Part shown: one piece after another, positions 22,800 through 31,250 of the stretch
Position numbering within the stretch: the first letter of the stretch is position 1
How the letters are laid out: each line of letters starts with the position of its first letter
Made by a program: the position numbers and the translations under genes
Assembly (NCBI GenBank): GCA_037414955.1
Contig: JBBEWH010000070.1
Span: 62,001-126,000 of the forward strand
Reading direction: 5' to 3'
Source of the DNA: Phytohabitans sp037414955
GTDB taxonomy: Bacteria; Actinomycetota; Actinomycetes; Mycobacteriales; Micromonosporaceae
DNA length: 64,000 nt
The notes under the pieces: model-generated
The model's input: only the letters and a program-made list of their open reading frames with translations
Told to the model about the DNA's origin: nothing
Databases searched by the model: none

Positions 22800-24379
22800 T
22801 GTTTACTTCTCTTCGACTCGGGCACTCGTCTGTCGTGCTTTTCGACGCGGTTTTGTTCGATCGGGACGGCACGTTGGTGGAGGATGTGCCTTACAACGGC
22901 GATCCTGACGCGGTACGTCCGGTTCCCGGTGCGCGTGCGGCGCTCGACCGGTTGCGCGCCGCCGGGCTGCGGCTCGGCGTGGTCACCAACCAGTCGGGCG
23001 TGGCCCGTGGGCTGTTCACGAACGCGGACATGGCCCGCGTCCACGCCCGGATCGAGGAACTGCTCGGCCCGTTCGACACCTGGCAGGCCTGCGTGCACGG
23101 ACCGGACGACGGCTGCGAGTGCCGCAAGCCCGCGCCCGGCCTGATCATCGATGCCGCGCGGGCGCTGGGCACCACGCCCGAGCGGTGCGTGGTGGTGGGC
23201 GACATCGGCAGCGACATTACCGCCGCCGGCGCGGCCGGCGCGGCCGGCATCCTGGTACCCACCGACGTGACGCGCGCCGCGGAAGTGGCCGCCGCGCCGG
23301 CCATCGCCGGCGATCTGAGCGGCGCGGTCGACCAGATCCTGCGCCGGGAACGGCTCCTGACTGGACGTGCGGTGCCGCGGCGCCGCTCGGTGTTGGTCGC
23401 CCGCCCCGACTCGGCGGGCGATGTGTTGCTGATGGGACCCGCCATCCGTGCGATCGCGGCCGGGGCGGACCGGGTGGTGATGCTGTGCGGGCCGCGCGGT
23501 CGGGCCGCCGCCGAGCTGCTGCCGGGCGTCGACGAGCTGATCGAGTGGGCCCTGCCGTGGATCGACCCGTCGCCGTCCGGACTGTCGCGGTCCGAAGTGG
23601 ACGACATGGTGGCGCGTCTCGCGGCGGCCGATGTGGACGAGGCCGTGCTGTTCACGTCGTTCCACCAGTCGGCGCTGCCGCTCGCCCTGGTGCTGCGGAT
23701 GGCCGGCGTGCGGCGGATCGCGGCGATCAGCGACGACTATCCCGGGTCCCTGTTGGACGTGCGGCATCGGGTGCCGCTCGGCATCCCCGAGGCGGAACGT
23801 GCGCTCTCGCTGGCCGCGGCGGCGGGCTTCCCGCTGCCACCGTCGGACTCGCCGTCGCTGCGGCTGCGGCCGCTCTCCTCGCCGGCGTCGCTTCCGCCGG
23901 GTTACGTGGTGGTGCACCCGGGAGCGTCGGTGCCGGCCCGGGCCTGCCCGCCCGAGCGATGCGTCAACATCGTCTCCGCGCTGGTCGCCGACGGGCAGCG
24001 GGTGGTGGTCACCGGCGGACCCGACGAGCGTGCGCTCAGCGCCCAGGTCGCCAGGGCCGGCGCGCTCGACATGGGCGGCGGGACGTCCCTGGACGCGCTG
24101 GCGGCGCTCCTCGCGCGGGCCGGGTGCGTGGTGGTGGGCAACACCGGTCCGGCGCACCTGGCCGCCGCCGTCGGCACGCCGGTGGTGAGCCTCTTCGCGC
24201 CGACCGTCTCCTTCGGACAGTGGGCGCCGTACCGGGTGCCGTGGGTGCGGCTGGGCGACGCGGCGGCCGCCTGCCGGCACAGCCGCGCGACGACCTGCCC
24301 GCTGGCGGGCCACCCCTGTCTGTCCGGTGTGGACCCTGCCGCCGTCGTCGAGGCCGTGCGATTGGTGGTCCGGCGATGA
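22799..24379 (+). CDS. Fusion of GmhB-like HAD phosphatase and GT9 heptosyltransferase
   Basis: The 526-residue protein has two domains. Residues about 12-185 are a HAD-IIIA phosphatase of the GmhB type: FDRDGTL (Asp21 nucleophile, Asp23), VTNQSG, a complete zinc site Cys98-x-His100...Cys106-x-Cys108, and VVGDIGSD. GmhB removes the 7-phosphate of heptose bisphosphate. Residues about 195-526 are GT9-like: VLVARPDSAGDVLLMGPAIR, VVHPGASVPAR and VVGNTGPAHLAAAVGTPVV. GT9 enzymes use ADP-heptose. A phosphatase and a heptosyltransferase in one chain is uncommon and supports a heptose pathway. The ATG overlaps the previous stop (TGATG). Confidence 0.88.
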   Translation: MFTSLRLGHSSVVLFDAVLFDRDGTLVEDVPYNGDPDAVRPVPGARAALDRLRAAGLRLGVVTNQSGVARGLFTNADMARVHARIEELLGPFDTWQACVHGPDDGCECRKPAPGLIIDAARALGTTPERCVVVGDIGSDITAAGAAGAAGILVPTDVTRAAEVAAAPAIAGDLSGAVDQILRRERLLTGRAVPRRRSVLVARPDSAGDVLLMGPAIRAIAAGADRVVMLCGPRGRAAAELLPGVDELIEWALPWIDPSPSGLSRSEVDDMVARLAAADVDEAVLFTSFHQSALPLALVLRMAGVRRIAAISDDYPGSLLDVRHRVPLGIPEAERALSLAAAAGFPLPPSDSPSLRLRPLSSPASLPPGYVVVHPGASVPARACPPERCVNIVSALVADGQRVVVTGGPDERALSAQVARAGALDMGGGTSLDALAALLARAGCVVVGNTGPAHLAAAVGTPVVSLFAPTVSFGQWAPYRVPWVRLGDAAAACRHSRATTCPLAGHPCLSGVDPAAVVEAVRLVVRR

Positions 24380-25320
24380 ACATTCTGCTCTGGCACGTGC
24401 ACGGCTCCTGGACCACGGCGTTCGTGCACGGCAAGCACCGTTACCTCGTGCCGGTCACGCCGGACCGCGGGCCCTACGGGCTCGGGCGGGCGCGCACCTA
24501 TCCGTGGCCGGACTCGGTCACCGAGGTGCCGGTCCCGCGACTGCCGGACGAGGAGATCGACGTCGTCGTGCTCCAGCGCCCGGCGGAGGTCGCCATCGTG
24601 GACGCGCTCCTCGGCCCGGAGGTGCCGCGCGTCTACGTCGAGCACAACACGCCCAAGGGCGACGTGCCCGAGACCCGGCACCCGATGGCCGACCGGGACG
24701 ACCTGACGATCGTGCACGTCACGCACTTCAACGACCTCTTCTGGGACACCGGCGGCACCCGCACCGCGGTCATCGAGCACGGCATCGTGCCGCCCACTTC
24801 TTCCTACAGCGGTGAGCTGGCGCGGCTCGCGGTGGTGACCAACGAGCCGGTCCGCCGCGGGCGGGTGACCGGTACCGACCTGATGCCGCGCTTCACGCCG
24901 GTGGCGCCGCTCGACGTGTACGGCATGGGCGTGTCCACTCTGGACCTGCCGGGCGTCACGGTCCACGAGGACCTGCCGCAGGCGCGGATGCACGCCGAGA
25001 TCGCGCGCCGGCGGGCATACCTGCACCTGTGCCGCTGGACCTCGCTGGGACTGAGCCTCATCGAGGCGATGGCGATGGGCCTGCCGGTGGTGGCGCTCGC
25101 CACCACGGAAGCCGTAGCCGCCGTCCCACCCGACGCGGGCGTGCTCAGCACCCGCGTCGACACGCTCGTGGACGCCGCCCGGTGGCTGATGGAAGAGCCG
25201 GACGCGGCGCGCCGACTCGGCGACCGCGCCCGCGCGGCCGCCGCCGAACGATACGGCCTGGACCGGTTCCTCGCCGACTGGGACCGCTTGTTGGAGGAGT
25301 TGCCATGCGCATCGCGATGA
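24376..25320 (+). CDS. Glycosyltransferase, GT-B (GT1/GT4-like)
   Basis: The 314-residue protein opens MNILLWHVHGSWTTAFVHGK and has a GT4-like C-terminal half: HLCRWTSLGLSLIEAMAMGLPVV followed by DAGVLSTRVDTLVDAARWLM. SLIEAMAMG corresponds to the EX7E nucleotide-sugar region. It is shorter than typical GT4 enzymes, with a reduced N-terminal lobe. ATG 24376 overlaps the preceding stop (ATGA), and its own end overlaps the following gene by 16 bp. Donor and acceptor are unknown; it belongs to the heptose cluster. Confidence 0.83.
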   Translation: MNILLWHVHGSWTTAFVHGKHRYLVPVTPDRGPYGLGRARTYPWPDSVTEVPVPRLPDEEIDVVVLQRPAEVAIVDALLGPEVPRVYVEHNTPKGDVPETRHPMADRDDLTIVHVTHFNDLFWDTGGTRTAVIEHGIVPPTSSYSGELARLAVVTNEPVRRGRVTGTDLMPRFTPVAPLDVYGMGVSTLDLPGVTVHEDLPQARMHAEIARRRAYLHLCRWTSLGLSLIEAMAMGLPVVALATTEAVAAVPPDAGVLSTRVDTLVDAARWLMEEPDAARRLGDRARAAAAERYGLDRFLADWDRLLEELPCASR

Positions 25321-26507
25321 TCTCGGAGCACGCCAGCCCGCTGGCCGCACTCGGCGGCGAGGACGCCGGTGGCCAGAACACGCATGTGGCCGAGGTGTCC
25401 GCCGCGCTGATCGAGCAGGGACACGACGTACGCGTGTACACCCGCCGTGACTCACCCGACTTACCGGACCAGGTGCGGGCCGGCGGCGGCGTGGCGGTCG
25501 TGCACGTGCCGGCCGGGCCACCGGAGCCGCTGCCGAAGGACTCCCTCCTGCCGTACATGAAGGACTTCAGCCGGTGGCTCGTCGACCGGTGGCGCGCCGG
25601 CGAGTGGCTGCCCGACGTGGCGCACGCCCACTTCTGGATGAGCGGGCTCGCGGCCGTCACCGCGGGCAAGCAGACCGGGGTGCCGGTGGTGCAGACGTAT
25701 CACGCGCTGGGCACCGTGAAACGCCGGCACCAGGGCAGCACGGACACCAGCCCGCCGAAGCGGATCGGGTACGAGCGGGCCCTCGGCCGGGCCGTCGACC
25801 GGGTCGTCGCGCAGTGCCAGGACGAGGTCCGCGAGCTGGTGCGGATGGGCGTGCCGCGCTCCCGCATGGCGGTCATCCCGTCCGGAGTGGACAGCGAGAC
25901 GTTCACGCCGGACGGTCCGGCCGCGCCGCGCGACCCGGACCGCCCGCGCATCCTGACCGTCGGCCGGTTCGTGGAGCGGAAGGGCTTCATCGACGTCATC
26001 CGCGCGCTGCGCGTGGTGCCGGCGGCCGAGTGCGTGGTGGTGGGCGGGCCACCGGGTGGGCTCGACGACGACCCGCTCGCGCGGCGGCTGCGCGCCGTCG
26101 CCGAGGAGTGCGACGTCGCCGACCGGGTGCGGCTCACCGGAGCGGTGCCCCGCAACGAGATGCCGATGTGGTACCGGTCCGCGGACGTGTTCGCCACCGC
26201 GCCGTGGTACGAGCCGTTCGGGCTCACCCCGCTGGAAGCCATGGCGTCCGGGGTGCCGGTCGTGGCGGCCGCCGTGGGTGGCCTCACCGACACCGTCGTG
26301 GATGGACTGACCGGGGACCTGGTGCCGCCGCGCAACCCGCGCGCGCTCGGCGTCGCGCTGCGCAAGCTGCTGGCCGACCCGATCCGGCGGTTCGCGTACG
26401 GCACCGCGGCCGTCGACCGGGCCCGCCAGTGCTATTCGTGGAAGCGGGCGGCCGAGCAGCTCACCTCGGTGTACGAGTCGGTGGTGAAGGTCCAGGCGGT
26501 GGCGTGA
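25305..26507 (+). CDS. Glycosyltransferase family 4
   Basis: The 400-residue protein is a full-length GT4. The N-terminus MRIAMISEHASPLAALGGED, with GGQNTHVAEVSAALIEQGHD, is like MshA and sucrose-phosphate synthases; the acceptor side has HAHFWMSGL and the donor side has VIPSGVD, ILTVGRFVERKG and EPFGLTPLEAMASGVPVVA (EX7E). Donor may be a nucleotide-activated hexose or heptose. ATGs overlap with both neighbours, so it is part of one transcription unit. Confidence 0.9.
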   Translation: MRIAMISEHASPLAALGGEDAGGQNTHVAEVSAALIEQGHDVRVYTRRDSPDLPDQVRAGGGVAVVHVPAGPPEPLPKDSLLPYMKDFSRWLVDRWRAGEWLPDVAHAHFWMSGLAAVTAGKQTGVPVVQTYHALGTVKRRHQGSTDTSPPKRIGYERALGRAVDRVVAQCQDEVRELVRMGVPRSRMAVIPSGVDSETFTPDGPAAPRDPDRPRILTVGRFVERKGFIDVIRALRVVPAAECVVVGGPPGGLDDDPLARRLRAVAEECDVADRVRLTGAVPRNEMPMWYRSADVFATAPWYEPFGLTPLEAMASGVPVVAAAVGGLTDTVVDGLTGDLVPPRNPRALGVALRKLLADPIRRFAYGTAAVDRARQCYSWKRAAEQLTSVYESVVKVQAVA

Positions 26508-27115
26508 TGGCGGCGGTTCTGGACAGTCACCTGACACTGCTGGCGTCCGCGCTCATGCCGTACCGGGAGGAGGCGGCCGGCAAGCTGGCGGCCTGGGGCC
26601 GGCAGCTCGCGGCGTCCCTGAGCGGCGGCGCGCGGCTGCTGGTCGCGGGCAACGGCGGCAGCGCGGCCGAGGCCCAGCACCTCGCGGCGGAACTGGTCGG
26701 CAAGTTGCGCGAGGACCGGCGGCCGCTGTCCGCGGTGGCGCTGACCGCCGAGACGTCGTCGCTGACCGCGATCGGCAACGACTACGGGTACGACGAGGTC
26801 TTCGCGCGCCAGGTGCACGCGCACGGCCGGCCGGGCGACGCGCTGCTGCTGATGTCGACCAGCGGCCGCAGCCCGAACCTGCTGGCGGCGGCCGACGCCG
26901 GCGCCGAAGCAGGGCTGTGGGTGCTGGCGTTCACCGGCCCGACGCCCAACCCGCTGGCCGAGCGGTGCGCGGAGGTGCTGGCGGTGCCGGCCGCCGACCC
27001 GCAGGTGGTGCAGGAGCTGCACCTGGTCTCCGTGCACGTGCTGTGCGAACACATCGACCTGGCGCTGCCTTCCTTGTCGGTGTCCCGTCCGTTGGCAGTG
27101 GGGAGGCGGTCATGA
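26507..27115 (+). CDS. gmhA: Sedoheptulose 7-phosphate isomerase GmhA-like (SIS domain)
   Basis: The 202-residue protein has a SIS fold with the GmhA signature region LLVAGNGGSAAEAQHLAAEL, then TAETSSLTAIGNDYGYDEVF and STSGRSPNLLAAADAGAEAG. GmhA converts sedoheptulose 7-phosphate to D-glycero-D-manno-heptose 7-phosphate, the first step of the nucleotide-heptose route. It starts at the ATG overlapping the previous stop (TGATG). The presence of HldE and a GmhB domain next to it makes GmhA more likely than DiaA or another SIS protein. Confidence 0.88.
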   Translation: MAAVLDSHLTLLASALMPYREEAAGKLAAWGRQLAASLSGGARLLVAGNGGSAAEAQHLAAELVGKLREDRRPLSAVALTAETSSLTAIGNDYGYDEVFARQVHAHGRPGDALLLMSTSGRSPNLLAAADAGAEAGLWVLAFTGPTPNPLAERCAEVLAVPAADPQVVQELHLVSVHVLCEHIDLALPSLSVSRPLAVGRRS

Positions 27116-28470
27116 TCGTCGTGGTGGGTGACACGCTGCTGGACCGGGACGTCGACGGCGCTGTCGACCGGGTCAGCCCGGACGCGCCGGTGCCGGTGCT
27201 CGACGAGCGGTCCGCGACAGACCGGCCGGGCGGTGCCGGACTCGCGGCGTTGCTCGCCGCCCGCGGCGGTGCCGACGTGGCGCTGGTGACCGGGATCGCC
27301 GACGACACCGGCGGCGCCCGGCTCAGCGAACTGCTGTCCGAGGCGGGCGTGCGGCTGTACCCGCTGCCGATGCGCGGCGCCACGCCGGAGAAGATCCGCC
27401 TGCGGGCCAGCGGCCAGGTGTTGATGCGGCTCGACCGCGGCGGCGCGCCGGACGGCGTCGGTGCCCCGCCCGAGGCGGCGCTCGCCGCGCTCGGCGCCGC
27501 CGACGCGATCCTGGCCAGCGACTACGGGCGCGGGGTGCTGCGCGAGCCGGCCCTGCGGGCCGCGCTCGGCCGGGCATCCGCCCCGGCGGTGTGGGACCCG
27601 CACCCGCGCGGCCCGGCGCCGGTGCCGGGGGTACGGCTCGCGACGCCCAACGAGGCGGAGGTGCGCCGTCTCACCGGTGTGGACGGTGACAGCCGGATCG
27701 CGGCGGCCACCCAGGGCGCGCGGGAGTTGCGGCGGCGCTGGCGGGTCGGCGCGGTCGCGGTGACGCTGGGCGCCGACGGCGTGCTGCTGTGCCACAACGG
27801 GACCACGCCGCTGGTCATCCCGCCGCCGGTCAGCGCCGACGGCGACCCGTGTGGTGCCGGCGACTGCTTCGCCGCCGCCGCCACGGCCGCGCTGGCGCAG
27901 GGTGCGCTGCTGTCCGAGGCCGTGGAGCGTGCGGTGGGCGAGGCGGCGGCGTACGTGGCCGGTGCGACCCCTGCCGGATCTTCCGGGACGCCCGGCCGGA
28001 TCGGCCGCGACGCGGCCGCCGACGTGGTGTCCCGGGTGCGTGCGGACGGCGGCCGGGTGGTCGCCACCGGCGGCTGTTTCGACCTGCTGCACGCCGGGCA
28101 CGTGGCGACGCTCCAGGCCGCCCGGCGGCTCGGCGACTGCCTCGTGGTCTGCCTCAACTCCGACACCAGCGTGCGCGGGATCAAGGGACCCGACCGCCCG
28201 CTCGTCAACCAGGCCGACCGCAGCCGGGTGCTCGCCGCGCTCGGCTGCGTGGACGCCGTCGTCATCTTCGACGAGCCGACCCCCGCCGCGGTGCTGTCCT
28301 GGCTGCGTCCCGACGTGTGGGTCAAGGGCGGCGACTACGCCTCGGCCGCGGCCGAGTTGCCGGAGGCGGACCTCGTCAGCCGGTGGGGCGGCCAGACCGT
28401 GCTGGTGCCCTATCTGGACGGACGGTCCACGACGTCGATGATCGCTACAGCTCGCGAGGGGGCTCGATGA
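27112..28470 (+). CDS. hldE: Bifunctional heptose 7-phosphate kinase/1-phosphate nucleotidyltransferase
   Basis: The 452-residue protein has an N-terminal PfkB-type kinase (about 1-300) with MIVVVGDTLLDRDVDG and the anion-hole/catalytic motif GDPCGAGDCFAA, and a C-terminal nucleotidyltransferase (about 315-452) with GCFDLLHAGHVATLQAARRL (HxGH motif), CLNSDTSVRGIKGPDRP and DVWVKGGDY. This is the HldE arrangement: phosphorylation at C1, then nucleotidyl transfer giving ADP-heptose (or GDP-/CDP-heptose). ATGA overlap on both sides. Together with GmhA and the GmhB domain all core steps of the pathway are present. Confidence 0.92.
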   Translation: MIVVVGDTLLDRDVDGAVDRVSPDAPVPVLDERSATDRPGGAGLAALLAARGGADVALVTGIADDTGGARLSELLSEAGVRLYPLPMRGATPEKIRLRASGQVLMRLDRGGAPDGVGAPPEAALAALGAADAILASDYGRGVLREPALRAALGRASAPAVWDPHPRGPAPVPGVRLATPNEAEVRRLTGVDGDSRIAAATQGARELRRRWRVGAVAVTLGADGVLLCHNGTTPLVIPPPVSADGDPCGAGDCFAAAATAALAQGALLSEAVERAVGEAAAYVAGATPAGSSGTPGRIGRDAAADVVSRVRADGGRVVATGGCFDLLHAGHVATLQAARRLGDCLVVCLNSDTSVRGIKGPDRPLVNQADRSRVLAALGCVDAVVIFDEPTPAAVLSWLRPDVWVKGGDYASAAAELPEADLVSRWGGQTVLVPYLDGRSTTSMIATAREGAR

Positions 28471-29144
28471 GAACGGTACTCGTCACCGGTGGATCCAGCG
28501 GTCTGGGCGCCGCCGTGGTCACCGCGGCGCAGAAGGAGGGCTGGCAGCCGTACGTGCTGGACCGGCGCCCGCCCGCCGACGGCGTGCCGTGGTCCGAGTG
28601 CGACCTGGCCGACACCCGCGCCGCCGAGGCGGCGACCCGCACGGCCGCCAACGCGATGGGCGGCCTGGACGCGGTGGTGACCGCCGCCGGGATGGACGTG
28701 CCCGGCCGCCTCGCCGACCTGCCGGGGGAGGACTGGGAGCGGATCGTCACCGTCGACCTGTTCGCCACCGCGGCGGTGGTGCGGGCCGCGCTGCCGGCGC
28801 TGGAGACCGCGCACGGCAAGGTGGTCACCGTCGCGTCCACATTGGGCGTCAAGGCGGTCAGCGACGCCACCGCCTACTGCGCCGCCAAGTTCGGCGTGGT
28901 CGGCTTCACCCGGGCGCTCGCCGCGGAACTGGCCGGCCGCGTCGACGTGACGCTGCTGATCCCCGGCGGCATGCGCACCGCGTTCTTCGACGCGCGCGAC
29001 GAGCAGTACAAGCCGGGCGCCGACGCGGCGCTCAACGACCCCGCCAGCGTGGCCGCGACGATCATGTTCGCGCTCAGCCAGCCGCCCGGCTGCGTCGTGC
29101 GCGAGCTGGTGGTCTGCGCCGACCGCGAGACGTCCTATCCATGA
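28467..29144 (+). CDS. Short-chain dehydrogenase/reductase
   Basis: The 225-residue protein is a classical SDR: TVLVTGGSSGLGAAVV (TGxxxGxG cofactor motif), VTAAGMD in place of NNAG, catalytic Ser in VASTLG and YCAAKFGVVGF with Tyr and Lys four apart. It is too short for an HldD-type epimerase. It overlaps hldE by 4 bp and probably modifies the sugar of this cluster; substrate unknown. Confidence 0.85.
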   Translation: MRTVLVTGGSSGLGAAVVTAAQKEGWQPYVLDRRPPADGVPWSECDLADTRAAEAATRTAANAMGGLDAVVTAAGMDVPGRLADLPGEDWERIVTVDLFATAAVVRAALPALETAHGKVVTVASTLGVKAVSDATAYCAAKFGVVGFTRALAAELAGRVDVTLLIPGGMRTAFFDARDEQYKPGADAALNDPASVAATIMFALSQPPGCVVRELVVCADRETSYP

Positions 29145-29169
29145 CCCGCTCCGCCATGACCCCCTCCTC

Positions 29170-29225
29170 CATGATCAAGGCGTCCCTCAAGTCGTTAGAG
29201 CAGCATGAGGGACGCCCTGATCATG
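29170..29225. repeat. GATC palindrome copy 10, inside the heptose cluster
   Basis: A 56-bp element, inner stem CTCAAGTCG with partial match. It separates the SDR and GT9 genes, and ends 2 bp before the GT9 start codon. Confidence 0.95.
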
Positions 29226-29227
29226 GG

Positions 29228-30106
29228 ATGGTGCTCGTGTTGCGGGCGCTGGGGATCGGGGATCTGGCGGCGGGGGTGCCGGCGTTGCGGGGCCTGCGCG
29301 CCGCCTTCCCGCGCGCGCGCCTGGCGCTCGCCGCGCCCGCGTGGTTGCGGCCGCTGGCCGCGCTGACCGGGGCCGTCGACGAGGTGGTGCCGTGCGACGG
29401 GCTGGCGCCCCGGCCGCTGCCGCGCGCCGACCTCGCGGTCAACCTGCACGGCCGGGGGCCCGAGTCGCACCGGCTGCTCGCGGCGTCGGCGCCCGGGCGG
29501 CTGCTCGGCTTCGCGACCGCCGGATTCGACGACGGTCCGGTGTGGACATACGAGGAGCACGAGGTGCACCGGTGGTGCCGGATGCTCGAGTGGTACGGCA
29601 TCCGCTGCGACGCGGCCGACCTCGCGCTGCGCCGGCCCCGCGCGATCCGGGAGGGCCACACCGTCGTCCATCCCGGTGCGAAGGCGGCCGAACGCCGGTG
29701 GCCGGTGGACCGGTACGCGGCCGTGGCCGCCGCCCTGCGCGAGCGCGGGCACGATGTCGTGGTGACCGGGTCGCCGGCGGAGCGGCCGCTCGCCGCGGCG
29801 GTCGCCGCCGCCGCGGGCCTTCCGGCGCGATCCGTGCTCGCCGGCGGCACCGACGTCGGCGACCTCGCCGCCCTGGTCGCGCACGCGCGCCTGGTCGTGA
29901 GCGGGGATACCGGCGTCGCCCACCTCGCGACCGGGTACGGGACGCCGTCCGTCACGCTCTTCGGACCGGTGCCGCCGCGGCTGTGGGGGCCGCCGCCGGA
30001 CCGGCCCCAGCACCGTCCCTTGTGGCACGGCGCGTTGCTCGCGGTGACCGTCGACGAAGTACTGTCCGCTGTGGACGGGGTGCTCGATGCGGTTGCGGCG
30101 CAGTGA
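29228..30106 (+). CDS. Glycosyltransferase family 9 (heptosyltransferase-like)
   Basis: The 292-residue protein begins MVLVLRALGIGDLAAGVPAL, the GT9 start, and has VVHPGAKAAERRWPVDRYAA and VVSGDTGVAHLATGYGTPSV in the donor lobe, matching heptosyltransferases. It is the second GT9 domain of the cluster. The ATG at 29228 directly follows a palindrome, so there is no normal leader: the ribosome-binding region would have to lie in the repeat's right arm. Its end overlaps the topoisomerase start by 20 bp. Confidence 0.87.
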   Translation: MVLVLRALGIGDLAAGVPALRGLRAAFPRARLALAAPAWLRPLAALTGAVDEVVPCDGLAPRPLPRADLAVNLHGRGPESHRLLAASAPGRLLGFATAGFDDGPVWTYEEHEVHRWCRMLEWYGIRCDAADLALRRPRAIREGHTVVHPGAKAAERRWPVDRYAAVAAALRERGHDVVVTGSPAERPLAAAVAAAAGLPARSVLAGGTDVGDLAALVAHARLVVSGDTGVAHLATGYGTPSVTLFGPVPPRLWGPPPDRPQHRPLWHGALLAVTVDEVLSAVDGVLDAVAAQ

Positions 30107-31055
30107 TCCGGGCAAGCGCGGCTACGGGCGGCGGCGGCAGGGGCGCGGCTTCGTCTACGTCGACACGGAAGGGCGGCGGATCACCGACCCGGACACGCTC
30201 GCCCGGTTGCGCGGCTTGGCCATCCCGCCCGCCTGGCGCGATGTGTGGATCTGCCCCGACGAGCGCGGCCACATCCAGGCCACCGGCGTCGACGCGGCCG
30301 GCCGCAAGCAGTACCTCTACCACCCGGTGTGGCGGGCGAAGCGCGACGAGGCCAAGCACGACCACGTGCTGGAGGTGGCGGCCCGGCTGCCGCGCACCCG
30401 CCAGCGGATCGAGGCCGACCTCGCCGGCCGCGGCCTCAGCCGGGAACGGGTGCTGGCGGCCATCGCGAAACTGCTCGACCTGGGCACCTTCCGGATCGGC
30501 AGCGAGGAGTACGCGTCCGGGGACGACGCGACGTACGGCGTGGCGACGCTGCGCCCCGAACACGCCATGTCGCAGCAAGGCTGCGTGATTTTCCAGTACC
30601 CCGCGAAGGGCGGCATCGACCAGACGGTCTCGGTGAACGACGCCGCCGTGTGCGAGGTGCTGCGTGCGTTGCGGCGGGCGCGGCACGGGCAGGAGCGCCT
30701 GTTCGCCTACCGGGTGGGCCGGCAGTGGCACGAGGTGCGCAGCGACGAGGTCAACGAGTACCTGCGCGAGGTCAGCCGCGGCGAGATGACCGCGAAGGAC
30801 TTCCGCACCTGGCACGCGACCGTGCTGGCGGCGGTGCGGCTGGCGGCGGCCGAGCCGCAGCGCTCGCCGAGCGGCCGGCGGCGCACGGTCGCGCGGGTGA
30901 TGCGGGAGGTGGCCGAGCTGCTCGGCAACACCCCCGCGGTGGCCAAGGCATCCTATGTGGACCCCCGGGTCGTGGACCTCTACCACGACGGCGTGGTCGT
31001 CGACCTGAGGAAGGGCGACCGCGAGCGCGCCGTCCGCACCCTCCTCGCCACCTAA
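30087..31055 (+). CDS. DNA topoisomerase IB (poxvirus type)
   Basis: The 322-residue protein matches bacterial type IB topoisomerases. The catalytic set is complete: Arg136 in FRIGSEEY, Lys in FQYPAKGG, Arg240 and His243 in KDFRTWHAT, and the nucleophile Tyr290 in AKASYVDPRV. The enzyme relaxes supercoils of both signs by nicking and swivelling through a 3'-phosphotyrosine. ATG 30087 overlaps the GT9 gene by 20 bp, so it may be read from the same message, although its role is unrelated. Confidence 0.92.
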   Translation: MRLRRSDPGKRGYGRRRQGRGFVYVDTEGRRITDPDTLARLRGLAIPPAWRDVWICPDERGHIQATGVDAAGRKQYLYHPVWRAKRDEAKHDHVLEVAARLPRTRQRIEADLAGRGLSRERVLAAIAKLLDLGTFRIGSEEYASGDDATYGVATLRPEHAMSQQGCVIFQYPAKGGIDQTVSVNDAAVCEVLRALRRARHGQERLFAYRVGRQWHEVRSDEVNEYLREVSRGEMTAKDFRTWHATVLAAVRLAAAEPQRSPSGRRRTVARVMREVAELLGNTPAVAKASYVDPRVVDLYHDGVVVDLRKGDRERAVRTLLAT

Positions 31056-31057
31056 CC

Positions 31058-31119
31058 CATGATCAAGGCCCAGGGGTCCTACAAGTAGTACTAACTACTT
31101 GAAGCACGCCTTGATCATG
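31058..31119. repeat. GATC palindrome copy 11 (62-bp variant)
   Basis: Left arm CATGATCAAGGCCCAGGGGTCC carries a 6-bp extension; the inner stem CAAGTAG..CTACTTG is kept. It starts 2 bp after the topoisomerase stop. Confidence 0.93.
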
Positions 31120-31250
31120 GGGGAGGCAAGTGTGGCGGAGGCCACTTGACACTCCCCGTGGTTGTTCTGAAGACTCTCAGTGAACGGGGAAATCAAGTCG
31201 CGTCGATCGATGATGAATGCTGCGCGGCTTCCGCAGATCGGGGGATCCTG

